Position numbers and translations under genes: made by a program. The notes beneath the pieces are model-generated. The model did not search any database. It had not been told where the DNA came from and was given only the letters and a program-made list of their open reading frames with translations. A DNA stretch of 64,000 bases from Actinobacteria bacterium HGW-Actinobacteria-1 (lineage in GTDB: Bacteria; Actinomycetota; Coriobacteriia; Anaerosomatales; Anaerosomataceae), in assembly GCA_002841355.1 (NCBI GenBank), contig PHFB01000004.1:56088-120087 (forward strand), read 5' to 3'. Of the stretch, positions 31,737-41,233 are shown one piece after another. Within the stretch, counting starts at the first letter, position 1, and each line of letters opens with the position of its first letter.

Positions 31737-33542
31737 GTGGCGCATCAATCGTGGTACCGGACGTACCGGCCACAGAGCTTCGACGATGTCGTCGGACAGA
31801 CTCATATCGAGCGAACGCTCCGCAACGCGGTAGAGGAAGACAGCGTCGCGCACGCGTACCTCTTCACCGGCCCACGGGGAACCGGCAAGACCTCCACCGC
31901 GCGGATTCTCGCCAAGGCGCTCAACTGCGAACAGGGTCCGACGGGCACACCGGACGACAGCTGCGAGGATTGCGCTGCGATCGCTGCGGGCACGCATCCC
32001 GACGTGCACGAACTCGACGCCGCGTCCCGCACGGGTGTCGATGCCGTCCGCGAGGAGATCATCGGCCGGGTGAACTACGCTCCCACGCGTGGTCACTGGA
32101 AGGTCTACATCATCGACGAGGTCCACATGCTGTCGAATGCGGCGTTCAACGCGCTGCTCAAGACGCTTGAGGAGCCGCCGTCCCACACTGTGTTCATCCT
32201 GTGCACTACGCACCCTCACAAGGTGCCCGAGACCATCCACTCGCGCTGCCAGCGCTTCGACTTCCATCGCCTGAGCGTGGAGGAGATCGTCTCTCGACTG
32301 CGCTTCATAGCCGATGCCGAAAAGGTCGAGGTCGCGGACGCGGCACTCTCGCTCATCGGCAAGCACGCGCTCGGGGGAATGCGCGACGCGATCACCACGC
32401 TCGAGCAGCTCGCATCGTTCTCGGGCGGGAAGATCTCGCTCGAAGACGTCGAGGGGCTGCTCGGCGAGGTCGACGCCGAAGTGCTCTTCGAGGCGGCGGA
32501 CCTCATCTGTGACCGCGATGTCGCGGGGGCATTCCGGTTCGTGGCCGAACTCTCCGAGCGCGGTGTCGACATGACCGAGTTCGTGAAAGGCTTCGTGCGT
32601 CATGCGCGCGACCTCTTCGTGGTCGCGGCAGTACCCGAGGCAGGTGAGGTCGTAGACGTCACGGCTGGCGATCGCACGCGACTGGAGCAGCAGGCCCGCA
32701 GCTTCGGGATGGAGCGGCTCGTCCGGCTGCTCGACGTGCTCGACCGGCTGTCGAGCGAGCTGCGATACGCCTCCGATCAGCGGCTCGCGCTTGAAGTCGC
32801 GCTGACCCGGATGGCACGCCCCGAGACGGATCTCACGCTGGAGTCACTCGCCGAGCGCATCGCTGCCCTGGAGTCCGGCGCCGCGGTGGCGCCGCCGTCC
32901 AGGCCGAGCGTGTCGGCCGCACCCGTGAGCGTGTCTGCGGCCAGCGCGCCCGCCGCGAAGCCGTCGACTCCAGCGCCCGCACCATCGGTGCCATCGGAGA
33001 CGCGACCCGCACCAGCTGCCGCACCGGAGCGCCAGGCCGAGCCTGAGCCCGAGCCGGTCGTCCCGGGCGGACCGCTTGAGGTGGCCGCAGTGAAACGCGC
33101 CTGGCCCGCGATCCAGAGCGCATTCAAGAAGCTTCGTCCCTCGCGCTCGCACCTGTTCGATTCGAGTGAGATCGAGGTCGTCGGCGACTCACTCGTGGTG
33201 GAGTTCGCGAAAGACCAGCGGTTCGCTCTCGAACTCGCGAGCGATCCGGAGACGGTGCAGCTGCTTCGCCGCAGTATCTCGTCAGTGCTCGGTGTGACGC
33301 CACCGGTCGAATTCCGCCTCGGAAGGTCTGGCGGTTCGACCGCTCCAGCGGCTGCTCCGGCTTCAACGCCCGCACCGCCGGCAGCCGTCGTGTCCGACGC
33401 AATCGAAGCGCCAGTCGCTACTCCGCTGGCTGCGGAGGACCCCGCAGCGCTTGAACGCATGCTTATCGACGAACTCGGCGCGGAGGTCGTGTCCGAGATT
33501 CCCAACGACGCCACCGAGCAGAACCCGGAGGAACCCTCATGA
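31737..33542 (+). CDS. dnaX: DNA polymerase III subunits gamma/tau
   Basis: A 601-residue clamp-loader ATPase. Residues 1-240 are the AAA+ core: SWYRTYRPQSFDDVVGQ, Walker A GPRGTGKTST, Walker B-like VYIIDEVHML and sensor 1 in ILCTTHPHKVPETIHSRCQ. A proline/alanine-rich linker (about 385-440) precedes the tau-like C-terminal domain. The zinc site has only three cysteines (64, 76, 79); the position matching Cys73 of E. coli is Asp73. The GTG start has GGGAGGT at good spacing. It overlaps ybaB by four bases in the usual dnaX-ybaB-recR order. No slippery frameshift site was evident, so separate gamma production is not indicated. Confidence 0.96.
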   Translation: MAHQSWYRTYRPQSFDDVVGQTHIERTLRNAVEEDSVAHAYLFTGPRGTGKTSTARILAKALNCEQGPTGTPDDSCEDCAAIAAGTHPDVHELDAASRTGVDAVREEIIGRVNYAPTRGHWKVYIIDEVHMLSNAAFNALLKTLEEPPSHTVFILCTTHPHKVPETIHSRCQRFDFHRLSVEEIVSRLRFIADAEKVEVADAALSLIGKHALGGMRDAITTLEQLASFSGGKISLEDVEGLLGEVDAEVLFEAADLICDRDVAGAFRFVAELSERGVDMTEFVKGFVRHARDLFVVAAVPEAGEVVDVTAGDRTRLEQQARSFGMERLVRLLDVLDRLSSELRYASDQRLALEVALTRMARPETDLTLESLAERIAALESGAAVAPPSRPSVSAAPVSVSAASAPAAKPSTPAPAPSVPSETRPAPAAAPERQAEPEPEPVVPGGPLEVAAVKRAWPAIQSAFKKLRPSRSHLFDSSEIEVVGDSLVVEFAKDQRFALELASDPETVQLLRRSISSVLGVTPPVEFRLGRSGGSTAPAAAPASTPAPPAAVVSDAIEAPVATPLAAEDPAALERMLIDELGAEVVSEIPNDATEQNPEEPS

Positions 33543-33856
33543 AGCCAGGGAACATGCAGAACCTCATGAAGCAGGCCCAGCGCATGCAGGCCGATATGGC
33601 CCGCGTCCAAGACGAGCTCAAGTTCGAGAAGGTCGACGTCTCGGTCGGCGGCGGCGCCGTGAAGGTCGTCGTCACCGGTGAGCTCGAACTCGCATCCGTG
33701 AGCATCGATCCCGCCGCGGTCGATCCCGACGACGTCAGCATGCTTGAGGACCTCATCACGGCCGCCGTGAACGAAGGCATCCGCCAGGCGCAGGATGTCG
33801 CCGCTAAGAAGATGGCCGCCATCACCGGCGGGCTCAATATGCCGGGGCTCATGTAG
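33539..33856 (+). CDS. YbaB/EbfC family nucleoid-associated protein
   Basis: A 105-residue YbaB/EbfC protein of standard length, binding DNA as a dimer with a helical hairpin shape. Characteristic segments are [23 protein letters not shown] at the start and the central [15 protein letters not shown]. It overlaps dnaX by four bases and recR follows after two bases, so it belongs to the conserved DNA repair/replication operon. Confidence 0.95.
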   Translation: MKPGNMQNLMKQAQRMQADMARVQDELKFEKVDVSVGGGAVKVVVTGELELASVSIDPAAVDPDDVSMLEDLITAAVNEGIRQAQDVAAKKMAAITGGLNMPGLM

Positions 33857-33858
33857 CG

Positions 33859-34458
33859 ATGTCGTTCTATGCCGCACCTATCGCACGTCTCCTTGAGGAG
33901 CTTGAGCGCCTTCCCGGCGTCGGCCCCAAATCGGCGCAGCGTCTCGCATTCCACATCCTGCGTTCCGACGAGGCATCGGCCACGCGTCTTGCCGATGCGA
34001 TCATCGAAGTGAAGCGCACCATCCACTTCTGCTCTCGGTGCTTCAATCTGGCCGAGGCGGATCTGTGCGAGGTCTGTTCGGACTCGCGCCGCGACACGCA
34101 CACCATCTGTGTGGTCGAGGAGCCGCGTGATGTCGTGGCGATCGAGCGTACCGGCGAATTCCGTGGTGTGTACCACGTACTCCAGGGTGCGATCTCGCCC
34201 ATCGACGGTATCGGTCCCGAGCAACTCCGCGTGCGCGAGCTCATCGACCGCATCGGCGCTGGCGGCATCGAGGAGATCATCGTCGCCACCAACCCGAACG
34301 TCGAAGGCGAGACCACGGCGCTCTACATCTCGCGACTTGCCAAGCCGCTCGGCGTTCGTGTCACGCGCATCGCATCGGGGCTGCCGGTCGGCGGCGACCT
34401 GGAGTATGCTGACGAGGTCACCCTGGGCAGGGCGCTCGAGGCCCGTCGGGAGATGTAG
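33859..34458 (+). CDS. recR: recombination mediator protein RecR
   Basis: A 199-residue RecR of normal length. The helix-hairpin-helix [17 protein letters not shown] (about residues 18-34), the zinc finger [16 protein letters not shown] (four cysteines, about 57-72), and the Toprim region ([20 protein letters not shown], then [15 protein letters not shown]) are all in place. With RecF and RecO it helps load RecA at gaps. It is last in the dnaX operon. The 168 bases after it hold no gene I can support. Confidence 0.97.
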   Translation: MSFYAAPIARLLEELERLPGVGPKSAQRLAFHILRSDEASATRLADAIIEVKRTIHFCSRCFNLAEADLCEVCSDSRRDTHTICVVEEPRDVVAIERTGEFRGVYHVLQGAISPIDGIGPEQLRVRELIDRIGAGGIEEIIVATNPNVEGETTALYISRLAKPLGVRVTRIASGLPVGGDLEYADEVTLGRALEARREM

Positions 34459-34626
34459 CTTTCCAGTATCTTGCTACCGTTCACCGATGAATCACACCAC
34501 TCGGGGCGGCATATCGCCCGCACACCGCCCGCACGCTCGTATCCTGATGAGACTCCCGGTCCCCCGCCGAACGCGACCCGCACGTTTGGACCGGAGTCCG
34601 CTCTGAATACCAAGGAAGGGGAGACC

Positions 34627-35205
34627 ATGCAGCAGCTGACGGAGATCCGTTGGCATGCGCGAGCCGGTCAGGGCGCAGTCACGGCAGCCAAATTGGTGGC
34701 CGAAACTGCACTTGAGCTCGACCAGTACATGCAGGCGATGCCTGAGTACGGTCCCGAGCGTATGGGTGCGCCCATCAAGGCGTTCACGCGCATCAGCAAC
34801 GTTCCGATCGAGATCCACTGCAATATCGAGAATCCGGACGCCGTCGTCGTGCTCGACGAAACGCTCCTGGCGATCGTCGACGTAGCCGAGGGCATCAGGT
34901 CCAACGGGGTCATCCTCGTGAACACCTGCAAGACGCCGGATGCACTCCGTGCGGAGCTTGGACTGCAGGGTAGCAGTGTTCGTGTCGCTTCCATCGATGC
35001 CTCGGGTATCTCGCTCGAGACCCTCAAGCGGGACATGCCGAACACGCCGATGATCGGCGCGCTCGCGAAGGCGACCGAGCTCTTCGATGTCGCCCCGATC
35101 GTCTCGCATCTCACCAAGACCTTCGGCAAGAAGTTCAGCCAGGAAGTCATCGACGCGAACATCGCCTCGGTGACGCGTGCGTTCGAGGAGGTGTCCGTAG
35201 GATGA
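34627..35205 (+). CDS. porG: 2-oxoacid:ferredoxin oxidoreductase gamma subunit (pyruvate type)
   Basis: A 192-residue gamma subunit of a four-part 2-oxoacid:ferredoxin oxidoreductase. The motif RWHARAGQGAVTAAKLVAETAL near the start and QAMPEYGPERMGAPIKAFTRI are typical of PorG. It forms part of the CoA-dependent decarboxylating complex that makes acyl-CoA and reduced ferredoxin. AAGGAAGGGG before the ATG is a strong ribosome site. It overlaps the delta gene by four bases. The order gamma-delta-alpha-beta matches pyruvate enzymes of Thermotoga and archaea. Confidence 0.93.
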   Translation: MQQLTEIRWHARAGQGAVTAAKLVAETALELDQYMQAMPEYGPERMGAPIKAFTRISNVPIEIHCNIENPDAVVVLDETLLAIVDVAEGIRSNGVILVNTCKTPDALRAELGLQGSSVRVASIDASGISLETLKRDMPNTPMIGALAKATELFDVAPIVSHLTKTFGKKFSQEVIDANIASVTRAFEEVSVG

Positions 35206-35525
35206 GCAAGTGGGACATCTCAGGCCTTAACGAGTGGAAGTCCGACGAGTTCCCGCTCGGCGCCGTGATTCCGGAGTCCGGTAACAGCCGCGACTACGTG
35301 ACCGGTGGTTGGCGCAGCCAGCGTCCGGAGCGCAATGACGCCACATGCACCCAGTGCCTCATCTGCTGGATCATGTGCCCGGACTCGGCGGTCAACACCG
35401 AAGACGAGAAGGTCACGACGTTCAACCTCAGGCACTGCAAGGGTTGCGGCGTGTGCGCCAACCAGTGCCCGGTCGACGCCATCACCATGGTGCCCGAGGG
35501 CTGCGATCTTCCGGAGGTGAAGTAG
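35202..35525 (+). CDS. porD: 2-oxoacid:ferredoxin oxidoreductase delta subunit (ferredoxin)
   Basis: A 107-residue delta subunit with two 4Fe-4S clusters, from CTQCLICWIMCP and CKGCGVCANQCP. It collects electrons from the beta subunit for external ferredoxin. The N-terminal 45 residues (ISGLNEWKSDEFPLGAVI) are the short PorD leader. It overlaps porG by four bases and porA starts immediately after its stop. Confidence 0.93.
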   Translation: MSKWDISGLNEWKSDEFPLGAVIPESGNSRDYVTGGWRSQRPERNDATCTQCLICWIMCPDSAVNTEDEKVTTFNLRHCKGCGVCANQCPVDAITMVPEGCDLPEVK

Positions 35526-36713
35526 ATGCCGACGCAGAAGACCATCGCTGCCACCGGTAACACCGTCGTCGCCGAGGCGATGCGGCAGTGCGCTCCCGAC
35601 ATGATGGCCGCCTACCCGATCACCCCTCAGACCACCATCGTCGAGGAGTTCGCCGGGTTCGTCGCCAAGGGTCGCGTCCACACCGAGTACATCACGGTCG
35701 AGTCCGAGCACTCCGCGATGAGCGCCTGCGTGGGCGCCTCGGCAGCAGGTGCTCGTGTCATGACCGCCACGTCGTCGCAGGGCCTCGCGCTCATGTGGGA
35801 AGAGCTGCACATCGCAAGCGGCATGCGGCTCCCGATCGTCATGGCGAACGCAAACCGCGCACTCTCCGCGCCGATCAACATCCACTGCGACCACAGCGAC
35901 ATCATGGGCGCACGTGACACCGGCTGGATCACGCTCTTCGCCGAGACGGCCCAGGAAGCGTACGACAACACCATCATGGCGATTCGCATCGCGGAGCACC
36001 CGGACGTGTTGCTGCCCACGATGAGCTGCCTCGACGGCTTTATCACAACGCACTCGATCGACCGCGTGTGCATCATGGACGACGAGTCGGTCGCTGGCTT
36101 CGTCGGCGAGTACACGCCCCAGAACGCGCTGCTCGATATCGAGAACCCCGTGACCCACGGCTCCTTCGCCGGGCTCGGCGGGCCGTTCTTCGAGTTCAAG
36201 AAGTCGCAGCGCATGGCGATCGAGCGCTCCCGCGCCGTTATCAACGAAGTCGGCGCCGAGTTCTCCGAGCTCTCCGGCCGCCCGTTCGGCATGGTCGAGA
36301 CGTGGGGCATGGAAGACGCCGACGTCGCTGTCGTCGTCATCGGCTCGACCGCCGGTAACGTGCGCCACGTTGCGCGCCGGATGCGCGAGTCCGGCATCAA
36401 AGCCGGCGTCGTGAAGATCCGCTGCTTCCGCCCGTTCCCGTATGCGGAGCTTGCCGAGGCGCTCTCGGGCGTCAAGGCGGTCGCCGTCATGGACCGTGCC
36501 GAGTCGTTTGGAGCCGAGGGTGGTCCGCTCTTCCTCGAGGTGCGCAGCGCCCTTTATGACGCAGCCGAGCGCGTTCCGGTCATCAATTACATCTACGGTC
36601 TCGGCGGCAGCGATGTCCGCCTCGAGCTCATCGAGACCGTGCTCAACGACCTGTCGGAGATCGCGGTCGGGGCGCAAGCGCCCACCGGCCTCGTCTATCT
36701 CGGCTCCCGTTAG
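35526..36713 (+). CDS. porA: 2-oxoacid:ferredoxin oxidoreductase alpha subunit (pyruvate type)
   Basis: A 395-residue alpha subunit. The pyrimidine-domain motif AAYPITPQTTIVEEFA, the glutamate region VESEHSAMSACVGASAAGARVMTATSSQGL and ANRALSAPINIHCDHSD are typical of pyruvate-specific PorA, which is why pyruvate is favoured over 2-oxoglutarate or branched-chain acids. Domain II (GMVETWGMEDADVAVVVIGSTAGN) follows. It starts at the base after the porD stop. Confidence 0.93.
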   Translation: MPTQKTIAATGNTVVAEAMRQCAPDMMAAYPITPQTTIVEEFAGFVAKGRVHTEYITVESEHSAMSACVGASAAGARVMTATSSQGLALMWEELHIASGMRLPIVMANANRALSAPINIHCDHSDIMGARDTGWITLFAETAQEAYDNTIMAIRIAEHPDVLLPTMSCLDGFITTHSIDRVCIMDDESVAGFVGEYTPQNALLDIENPVTHGSFAGLGGPFFEFKKSQRMAIERSRAVINEVGAEFSELSGRPFGMVETWGMEDADVAVVVIGSTAGNVRHVARRMRESGIKAGVVKIRCFRPFPYAELAEALSGVKAVAVMDRAESFGAEGGPLFLEVRSALYDAAERVPVINYIYGLGGSDVRLELIETVLNDLSEIAVGAQAPTGLVYLGSR

Positions 36714-36725
36714 GAGGTGACGCAC

Positions 36726-37658
36726 ATGGCAAACCTGAAGGAACTCACTCATCGCGAAGACCGCCTCGAGGGCGGCCATCGCCTCTGCGCCGGTTGCGGC
36801 GCTTCCATCGCCGTGCGTCAAGTATTGCTCGGCGCTGGCGTGGAGCCCGTGGTCGTCGGTTGTGCGACCGGCTGCCTCGAGGTCTCGACGACCATCTACC
36901 CGTACTCGTCGTGGAAGACCCCGTTCATCCACAATGCGTTCGAGAACTCGGCCGCTACCGTCTCCGGCGTCGAGGCCGCGTTCAAGGGCCTCAAGGCCGC
37001 CGGCAAGATCCCTGCCGACAAGAAGGTCAAGTTCGTCGCGTTCGGTGGCGACGGTGGTACCTACGACATCGGCCTGCAGTCGCTCTCCGGCGCGATGGAG
37101 CGCGGTCACGACATGGTGTACGTGTGCTACGACAACGGCGCGTACATGAACACGGGCATCCAGCGCTCCTCGGCCACGCCGAAGGGCGCATGGGCGACCA
37201 CATCCCAGGTCGGTGCGGCCCAGCAGGGCAAGCAGCAGCGCCGCAAGGACCTCACGCAGATCATGGCCGCGCACAACATCCCGTATGTTGCGCAAGCGTC
37301 GATCAGCCACTGGAAGGACCTCACCGCCAAGGCCGAGAAGGCGTTCGCCGTCGAGGGTCCAGCGTTCCTCAACATCTTCGCGCCGTGTCCGCGTGGTTGG
37401 CGTATTCCCTTCGATACCACCGTCGAGATCGCCAAGAGCGCCGTGCAGACGGGCTACTGGCCGCTCTACGAAGTCGAAGACGGCGTGTGGCGCCAGACCG
37501 TGAAGGTCATGAACAGGAAGCCCGTTGTGGAGTTCCTCAAGCCGCAGGGTCGTTTCAAGCACCTGTTCGCTCCCGGCAACGAGGCGCTTCTGGAAGAGAT
37601 CCAGACGGATGTCGACGTTCAGTGGGATAGGTTGCAGGCGCGCTTCAGCTGTTCATAA
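36726..37658 (+). CDS. porB: 2-oxoacid:ferredoxin oxidoreductase beta subunit (pyruvate type)
   Basis: A 310-residue TPP-binding beta subunit. The cluster and substrate region starts with LCAGCGASIAVRQVL. The TPP/Mg motif is AFGGDGGTYDIGLQSLSGAMERGHD, followed by YDNGAYMNTGIQRS, a classic PorB stretch. The ATG at 36726 is set by AGGAGGTGA six bases upstream; the GTG at 36717 lies within that ribosome site. A terminator hairpin follows at 37687-37717. Confidence 0.94.
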   Translation: MANLKELTHREDRLEGGHRLCAGCGASIAVRQVLLGAGVEPVVVGCATGCLEVSTTIYPYSSWKTPFIHNAFENSAATVSGVEAAFKGLKAAGKIPADKKVKFVAFGGDGGTYDIGLQSLSGAMERGHDMVYVCYDNGAYMNTGIQRSSATPKGAWATTSQVGAAQQGKQQRRKDLTQIMAAHNIPYVAQASISHWKDLTAKAEKAFAVEGPAFLNIFAPCPRGWRIPFDTTVEIAKSAVQTGYWPLYEVEDGVWRQTVKVMNRKPVVEFLKPQGRFKHLFAPGNEALLEEIQTDVDVQWDRLQARFSCS

Positions 37659-37686
37659 CCGCTAATACTGCGACTGGTCACTTCTG

Positions 37687-37717
37687 CAGGGGCTTCGGGG
37701 TCAACCCGGAGCCCCTG
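37687..37717 (+). terminator. terminator of the porGDAB operon
   Basis: A 13-bp stem, CAGGGGCTTCGGG against CCCGGAGCCCCTG with one G-T pair, around the loop GTCAA. It lies 28 bases after the porB stop. No long T-run follows. Confidence 0.75.
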
Positions 37718-37765
37718 TGGTGCTAGAATGGCGCCGTGAACGCATGCGCCCAGAAAGGACGGTCG

Positions 37766-38608
37766 ATGACATCACGCAAGGTGCGTTTGTGCATGGCCTT
37801 GATGCTTGTCGTATCGATGCTCCTCGTGGGCTGCGTGCAACCATCAGACACCACCGCTGACCGGAAGCCGGGCGAGCCGGTTCGGGTCTCAGGTTCCGGC
37901 ACGTGTCTCCCGCTCTTGCGAATTCTTACCGCCGAGTACCCCGACACGACGTCCGAGTTCGTGTACCTTCCCGGTCTACATTCGGGCGGCGGGATCAAAG
38001 GCGTCGCGAACGGTGATCTGGAGATCGGCGCCGTATCGCGGGAGCTCACCGCCGAGGAAGCCAAGCTCGGCCTGCGCTACACGCTTCTCTCCCGCGACGG
38101 GCTTGTCATCGCCACGCACCCCTCGGTGCCGCTCGAGGGGCTCACATCCCAGCAGGTCCGCGACATCTACCGGGGCAAGTACGCGAACTGGAAGGAGCTC
38201 GGCGGACCCGATCTGCCGATCACCATCCTGGATCGCAACGAGGACGAATCGGCGAAGATAATCCTGCGCGAGTACGTTCTAGGCAAGGATCTGAAGATCA
38301 CTCCGAAGGCGGTCAACCTGTACTACGAGCCCGACATGATCGAGGGCCTGCAGTCCACGGTCGGCGCCATCGGATACTTCTCGCTCGGATACGGGCTCTC
38401 CCAGGAGGTCCCGGTCAACATGCTCAAGCTCGACGGGGTGGCTCCATCGGTCGCCACGATCGAAGACGGCACCTACAAGGTCATCCGTCCGCTCGGTGTC
38501 GTGACGGCCGAGGACGCCGGTGAGCAGATCGATGCGTTCCTGGAGTGGGCGACGAGCGCGAAGGCGGTGGAGCTGATCAAGAGCAAAGGCTTCGCCCCGG
38601 CGAAGTAG
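37766..38608 (+). CDS. phosphate-binding (PstS-type) substrate-binding lipoprotein
   Basis: A 280-residue lipoprotein. The signal sequence ends in the lipobox LLVGC with Cys23. The mature part follows PstS/PBP-like domain 2 (PF12849): RVSGSGTCLPLLRIL, GGGIKGVANGDLEIGAVSRELT, LVIATHPSVPLEGLTSQQVRDIYRGKYANWKELGG and GAIGYFSLGYG. Such proteins bind phosphate or similar oxyanions, but no permease or ATPase is encoded nearby. The ATG at 37766 has GAAAGGAC upstream. An HD-GYP sensor gene follows after 13 bases, so it may serve as an extracellular sensor part rather than for uptake. Confidence 0.82.
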   Translation: MTSRKVRLCMALMLVVSMLLVGCVQPSDTTADRKPGEPVRVSGSGTCLPLLRILTAEYPDTTSEFVYLPGLHSGGGIKGVANGDLEIGAVSRELTAEEAKLGLRYTLLSRDGLVIATHPSVPLEGLTSQQVRDIYRGKYANWKELGGPDLPITILDRNEDESAKIILREYVLGKDLKITPKAVNLYYEPDMIEGLQSTVGAIGYFSLGYGLSQEVPVNMLKLDGVAPSVATIEDGTYKVIRPLGVVTAEDAGEQIDAFLEWATSAKAVELIKSKGFAPAK

Positions 38609-38621
38609 AGCGCACGAACCC

Positions 38622-41171
38622 ATGCGCCCCTTCGGACGACACCTCCACAACCAGATCATCGTGCCGCTCGTCGTGGCGTCGGTCGTGGTCGCTGTCGTCG
38701 CGATGGCCATCGCCGTAACGCTGGTGGGGCGCATCATCCAGTCGTGGATCGACGAGAGCATCGACGCGGTAATCGTCAACACACATTCTCGCCTGGAAGA
38801 GGCAAGCGCCGATCTGCTGCGCAGCATCAAGATGGCAGCGGAAGACTCGAGACTGGTCGATGCCGCCCAATCCCGCGACGTGCAGCGGCTCTCGGGCATC
38901 CTCGTGCTGCTCAACCAGTCCATCGAGGCTGACAACCTGATGCTGCTCGACGAAGAGGGCGCGGTGATCGCTTCGACGGGGCGGCTGCAGCTGCTTCCCG
39001 GAGTGCTCCCGCTCGGCGGTACCGACCGGGACTGGGTCGTGCTGTCGATGAGTCACCCGATCCTGATACGTGTCGGGCAGTCATACACGCTTACGGCGCT
39101 CGAGCCGGTGAAGGGCCCCGACGGGCAGACGTTCACGCTCGCTCTGTCATCGGTCGTGGATGACGAGTTCGTGAAGCGGATCTCTGAGGGTTCGGGTGCG
39201 ATCGTCGGCATCTTCGATGCGCAGGGACATTCGGTCGCGGTCCGAGCGACAGGTACTCCCGAGGGTGCGATTGCGGCTGCCGCGCTACGTCAGCCCGATG
39301 CTGCCGTGACCGAGGCGTTCGCCGGCATCGCGGATGGCACAACAGTTCCGCTCGTCACGTCCGACGGCACGTTCAGGCTCAAGGCCGACAGTATCTCGTT
39401 CAAGGACGATCCGACCGGCAGCATGGCGTACCTTGTCGCGGCGCTGCCCACCACCGTTGCCGAGCAGACGGAGCGGACCACGACGAACCTGATCTTCATG
39501 TGGTCGGCACTTGCGGTCTTCATACTCCTTGGTCTCAACTGGTGGGTCGCCCGGCGTGTGTCGGAGCCGCTTGTGCAGCTCTCTGACAGCGTCGGCCGCG
39601 TCGCAGAGGGCGACTTCACGGCCAAGGTGTCGTTCCACGGGACGAACGAGATCACGCGGCTGGCCGACAACTTCAATACGATGACCGACTCGCTTCGCGA
39701 GCGCAGCGAGAGCCTCACCAAGAAGGTTCTGGAGCTCGCGACGCTCTACGAGATGAGCCGCGCACTTGGCTCGACGCTCGACCTGGAGACGCTGCTCGAC
39801 TCGGTGCTCGACTCGGCGATGCGGATCTTCAACGTCGAGCTCGGCTACGTCACGCTTCGCGATCGTGAGAGCGGACAGCTTGCCGTGCGTTCGTTGCGGG
39901 GGCCGTCGGCCGCTCGGCCCGATGAAGCCGCGGTCCGCGCATCGATGTCCGAGTGGGTCGTGCGTGAGGGTCGGCCGCTGATCTTCAATCCGCCGCGGGC
40001 GGGCGAGGAGCCCAATGGCCGGGTCGACAGCGTCAGTGGTGCACTTGCTGCGCTCTGCGTGCCGCTTGTCTCGAATGACGGCACCGTGGGAGCCATCACG
40101 GTCGGTAGCCGAGACCCGCAGCACCGGTTCACGAGCGACGATGTGCGGCTTCTCGCCACTATCGCGAACCACGTCACCATCGCCATCGGCAACATCGACC
40201 TGTTCTCAACGCTGCAGGATGCGTACCTGGCGACCGTCAGGGCCCTCGCTGCTGCCGTCGACGCGAAGGACCCGTACACGCGGGGTCACTCGGACCGGGT
40301 CGCGCAATACGCGGTCGCCATCGGGGAGAGCATGGCGCTTGCGCCAGAGCAGCGCACCGCGCTCGAGATGGCGGCGTATCTGCACGATATCGGCAAGATC
40401 GGCATCAGCGAGGAGATCTTGCTCAAACCGGGCAAGCTCTCCGACGAAGAGATGGGTCAGATGCGGCACCATCCGCTCATCGGCGCGAACATCCTCAAGC
40501 CGATCGCGTTCCCGTGGCCGATCGCGCCGGTCGTGCGACACCACCACGAGCACTACGACGGGCGCGGCTATCCGGCGGGCCTCAAGGGCGAGGAGATCCC
40601 GCTGCTGGCGCGCGTGCTCACGGTCGCCGATGCGTACGAGGCGATGGTCTCCGACCGACCGTATCGTCGTGGACGCTCGGAGGAGGACGCGATCCTCGAG
40701 CTGCGCCGCTGCTCGGGCACGCACTTCGATCCCCGCATCGTCGACGCCTTCATCCGCGTTATCGCCGAGGGTGCCGAGTCGGCGGGCCTAGTCGTGGTCC
40801 CGCACACCGATGAACCTGGCCCCGAGGAAGCGAGCGCCGTCTTCGTTGCCGTGTGCGATGGCATGTTCTCAAGCTTCAGACGCCTTGGCGGACCGCGTCT
40901 TGCCGCCAACCTCGAGCAGGACATCAATACGACCTTCGCCGAGCAGGGCCTTCCGTACACGCTGACGGCCGGGCATCTCGTGCACGACGGCGAAGACGCC
41001 CTTTCCGACGAGGAGCAGCTCGAGCAGATGCGCAGCGCCATGGCGGCGGTCGCGGCGTTCATCGAGAGGACGTCGGGCGCCAGCCTGGTCAGCCACTTCT
41101 ACGCTGAGGCGGTCGAAGCTTTGCCAGAGCGGATGCGGCGCCAAGCCGATCACCTCGGCCTGCTGCGATAG
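38622..41171 (+). CDS. membrane sensor with HAMP, GAF and HD-GYP c-di-GMP phosphodiesterase domains
   Basis: An 849-residue protein. Two helices (about 12-36 and 289-310) enclose an extracellular sensor of about 250 residues, possibly of Cache type. Then come HAMP (about 311-365), GAF (about 375-525), HD-GYP (about 540-715) and a C-terminal region of about 130 residues without a recognisable domain. HD-GYP motifs are HSDRV (His556), HDIGK (His588-Asp589), HHP, HHEHYDGRGYP and LARVLTVADAYEAM. It should hydrolyse c-di-GMP in response to an outside signal. It lies 13 bases after the binding lipoprotein, its likely partner. Confidence 0.9.
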   Translation: MRPFGRHLHNQIIVPLVVASVVVAVVAMAIAVTLVGRIIQSWIDESIDAVIVNTHSRLEEASADLLRSIKMAAEDSRLVDAAQSRDVQRLSGILVLLNQSIEADNLMLLDEEGAVIASTGRLQLLPGVLPLGGTDRDWVVLSMSHPILIRVGQSYTLTALEPVKGPDGQTFTLALSSVVDDEFVKRISEGSGAIVGIFDAQGHSVAVRATGTPEGAIAAAALRQPDAAVTEAFAGIADGTTVPLVTSDGTFRLKADSISFKDDPTGSMAYLVAALPTTVAEQTERTTTNLIFMWSALAVFILLGLNWWVARRVSEPLVQLSDSVGRVAEGDFTAKVSFHGTNEITRLADNFNTMTDSLRERSESLTKKVLELATLYEMSRALGSTLDLETLLDSVLDSAMRIFNVELGYVTLRDRESGQLAVRSLRGPSAARPDEAAVRASMSEWVVREGRPLIFNPPRAGEEPNGRVDSVSGALAALCVPLVSNDGTVGAITVGSRDPQHRFTSDDVRLLATIANHVTIAIGNIDLFSTLQDAYLATVRALAAAVDAKDPYTRGHSDRVAQYAVAIGESMALAPEQRTALEMAAYLHDIGKIGISEEILLKPGKLSDEEMGQMRHHPLIGANILKPIAFPWPIAPVVRHHHEHYDGRGYPAGLKGEEIPLLARVLTVADAYEAMVSDRPYRRGRSEEDAILELRRCSGTHFDPRIVDAFIRVIAEGAESAGLVVVPHTDEPGPEEASAVFVAVCDGMFSSFRRLGGPRLAANLEQDINTTFAEQGLPYTLTAGHLVHDGEDALSDEEQLEQMRSAMAAVAAFIERTSGASLVSHFYAEAVEALPERMRRQADHLGLLR

Positions 41172-41233
41172 CGACGGTTTTCACGTTCCGAGCGGCGCAT
41201 TTGCTGCTACACTACCTGCTAATGTTCAGCTGA

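Noticed and set aside
35220..37562. A 780-codon open frame on the minus strand.
   Set aside because: Shadow of porD, porA and porB, which have unmistakable motifs.
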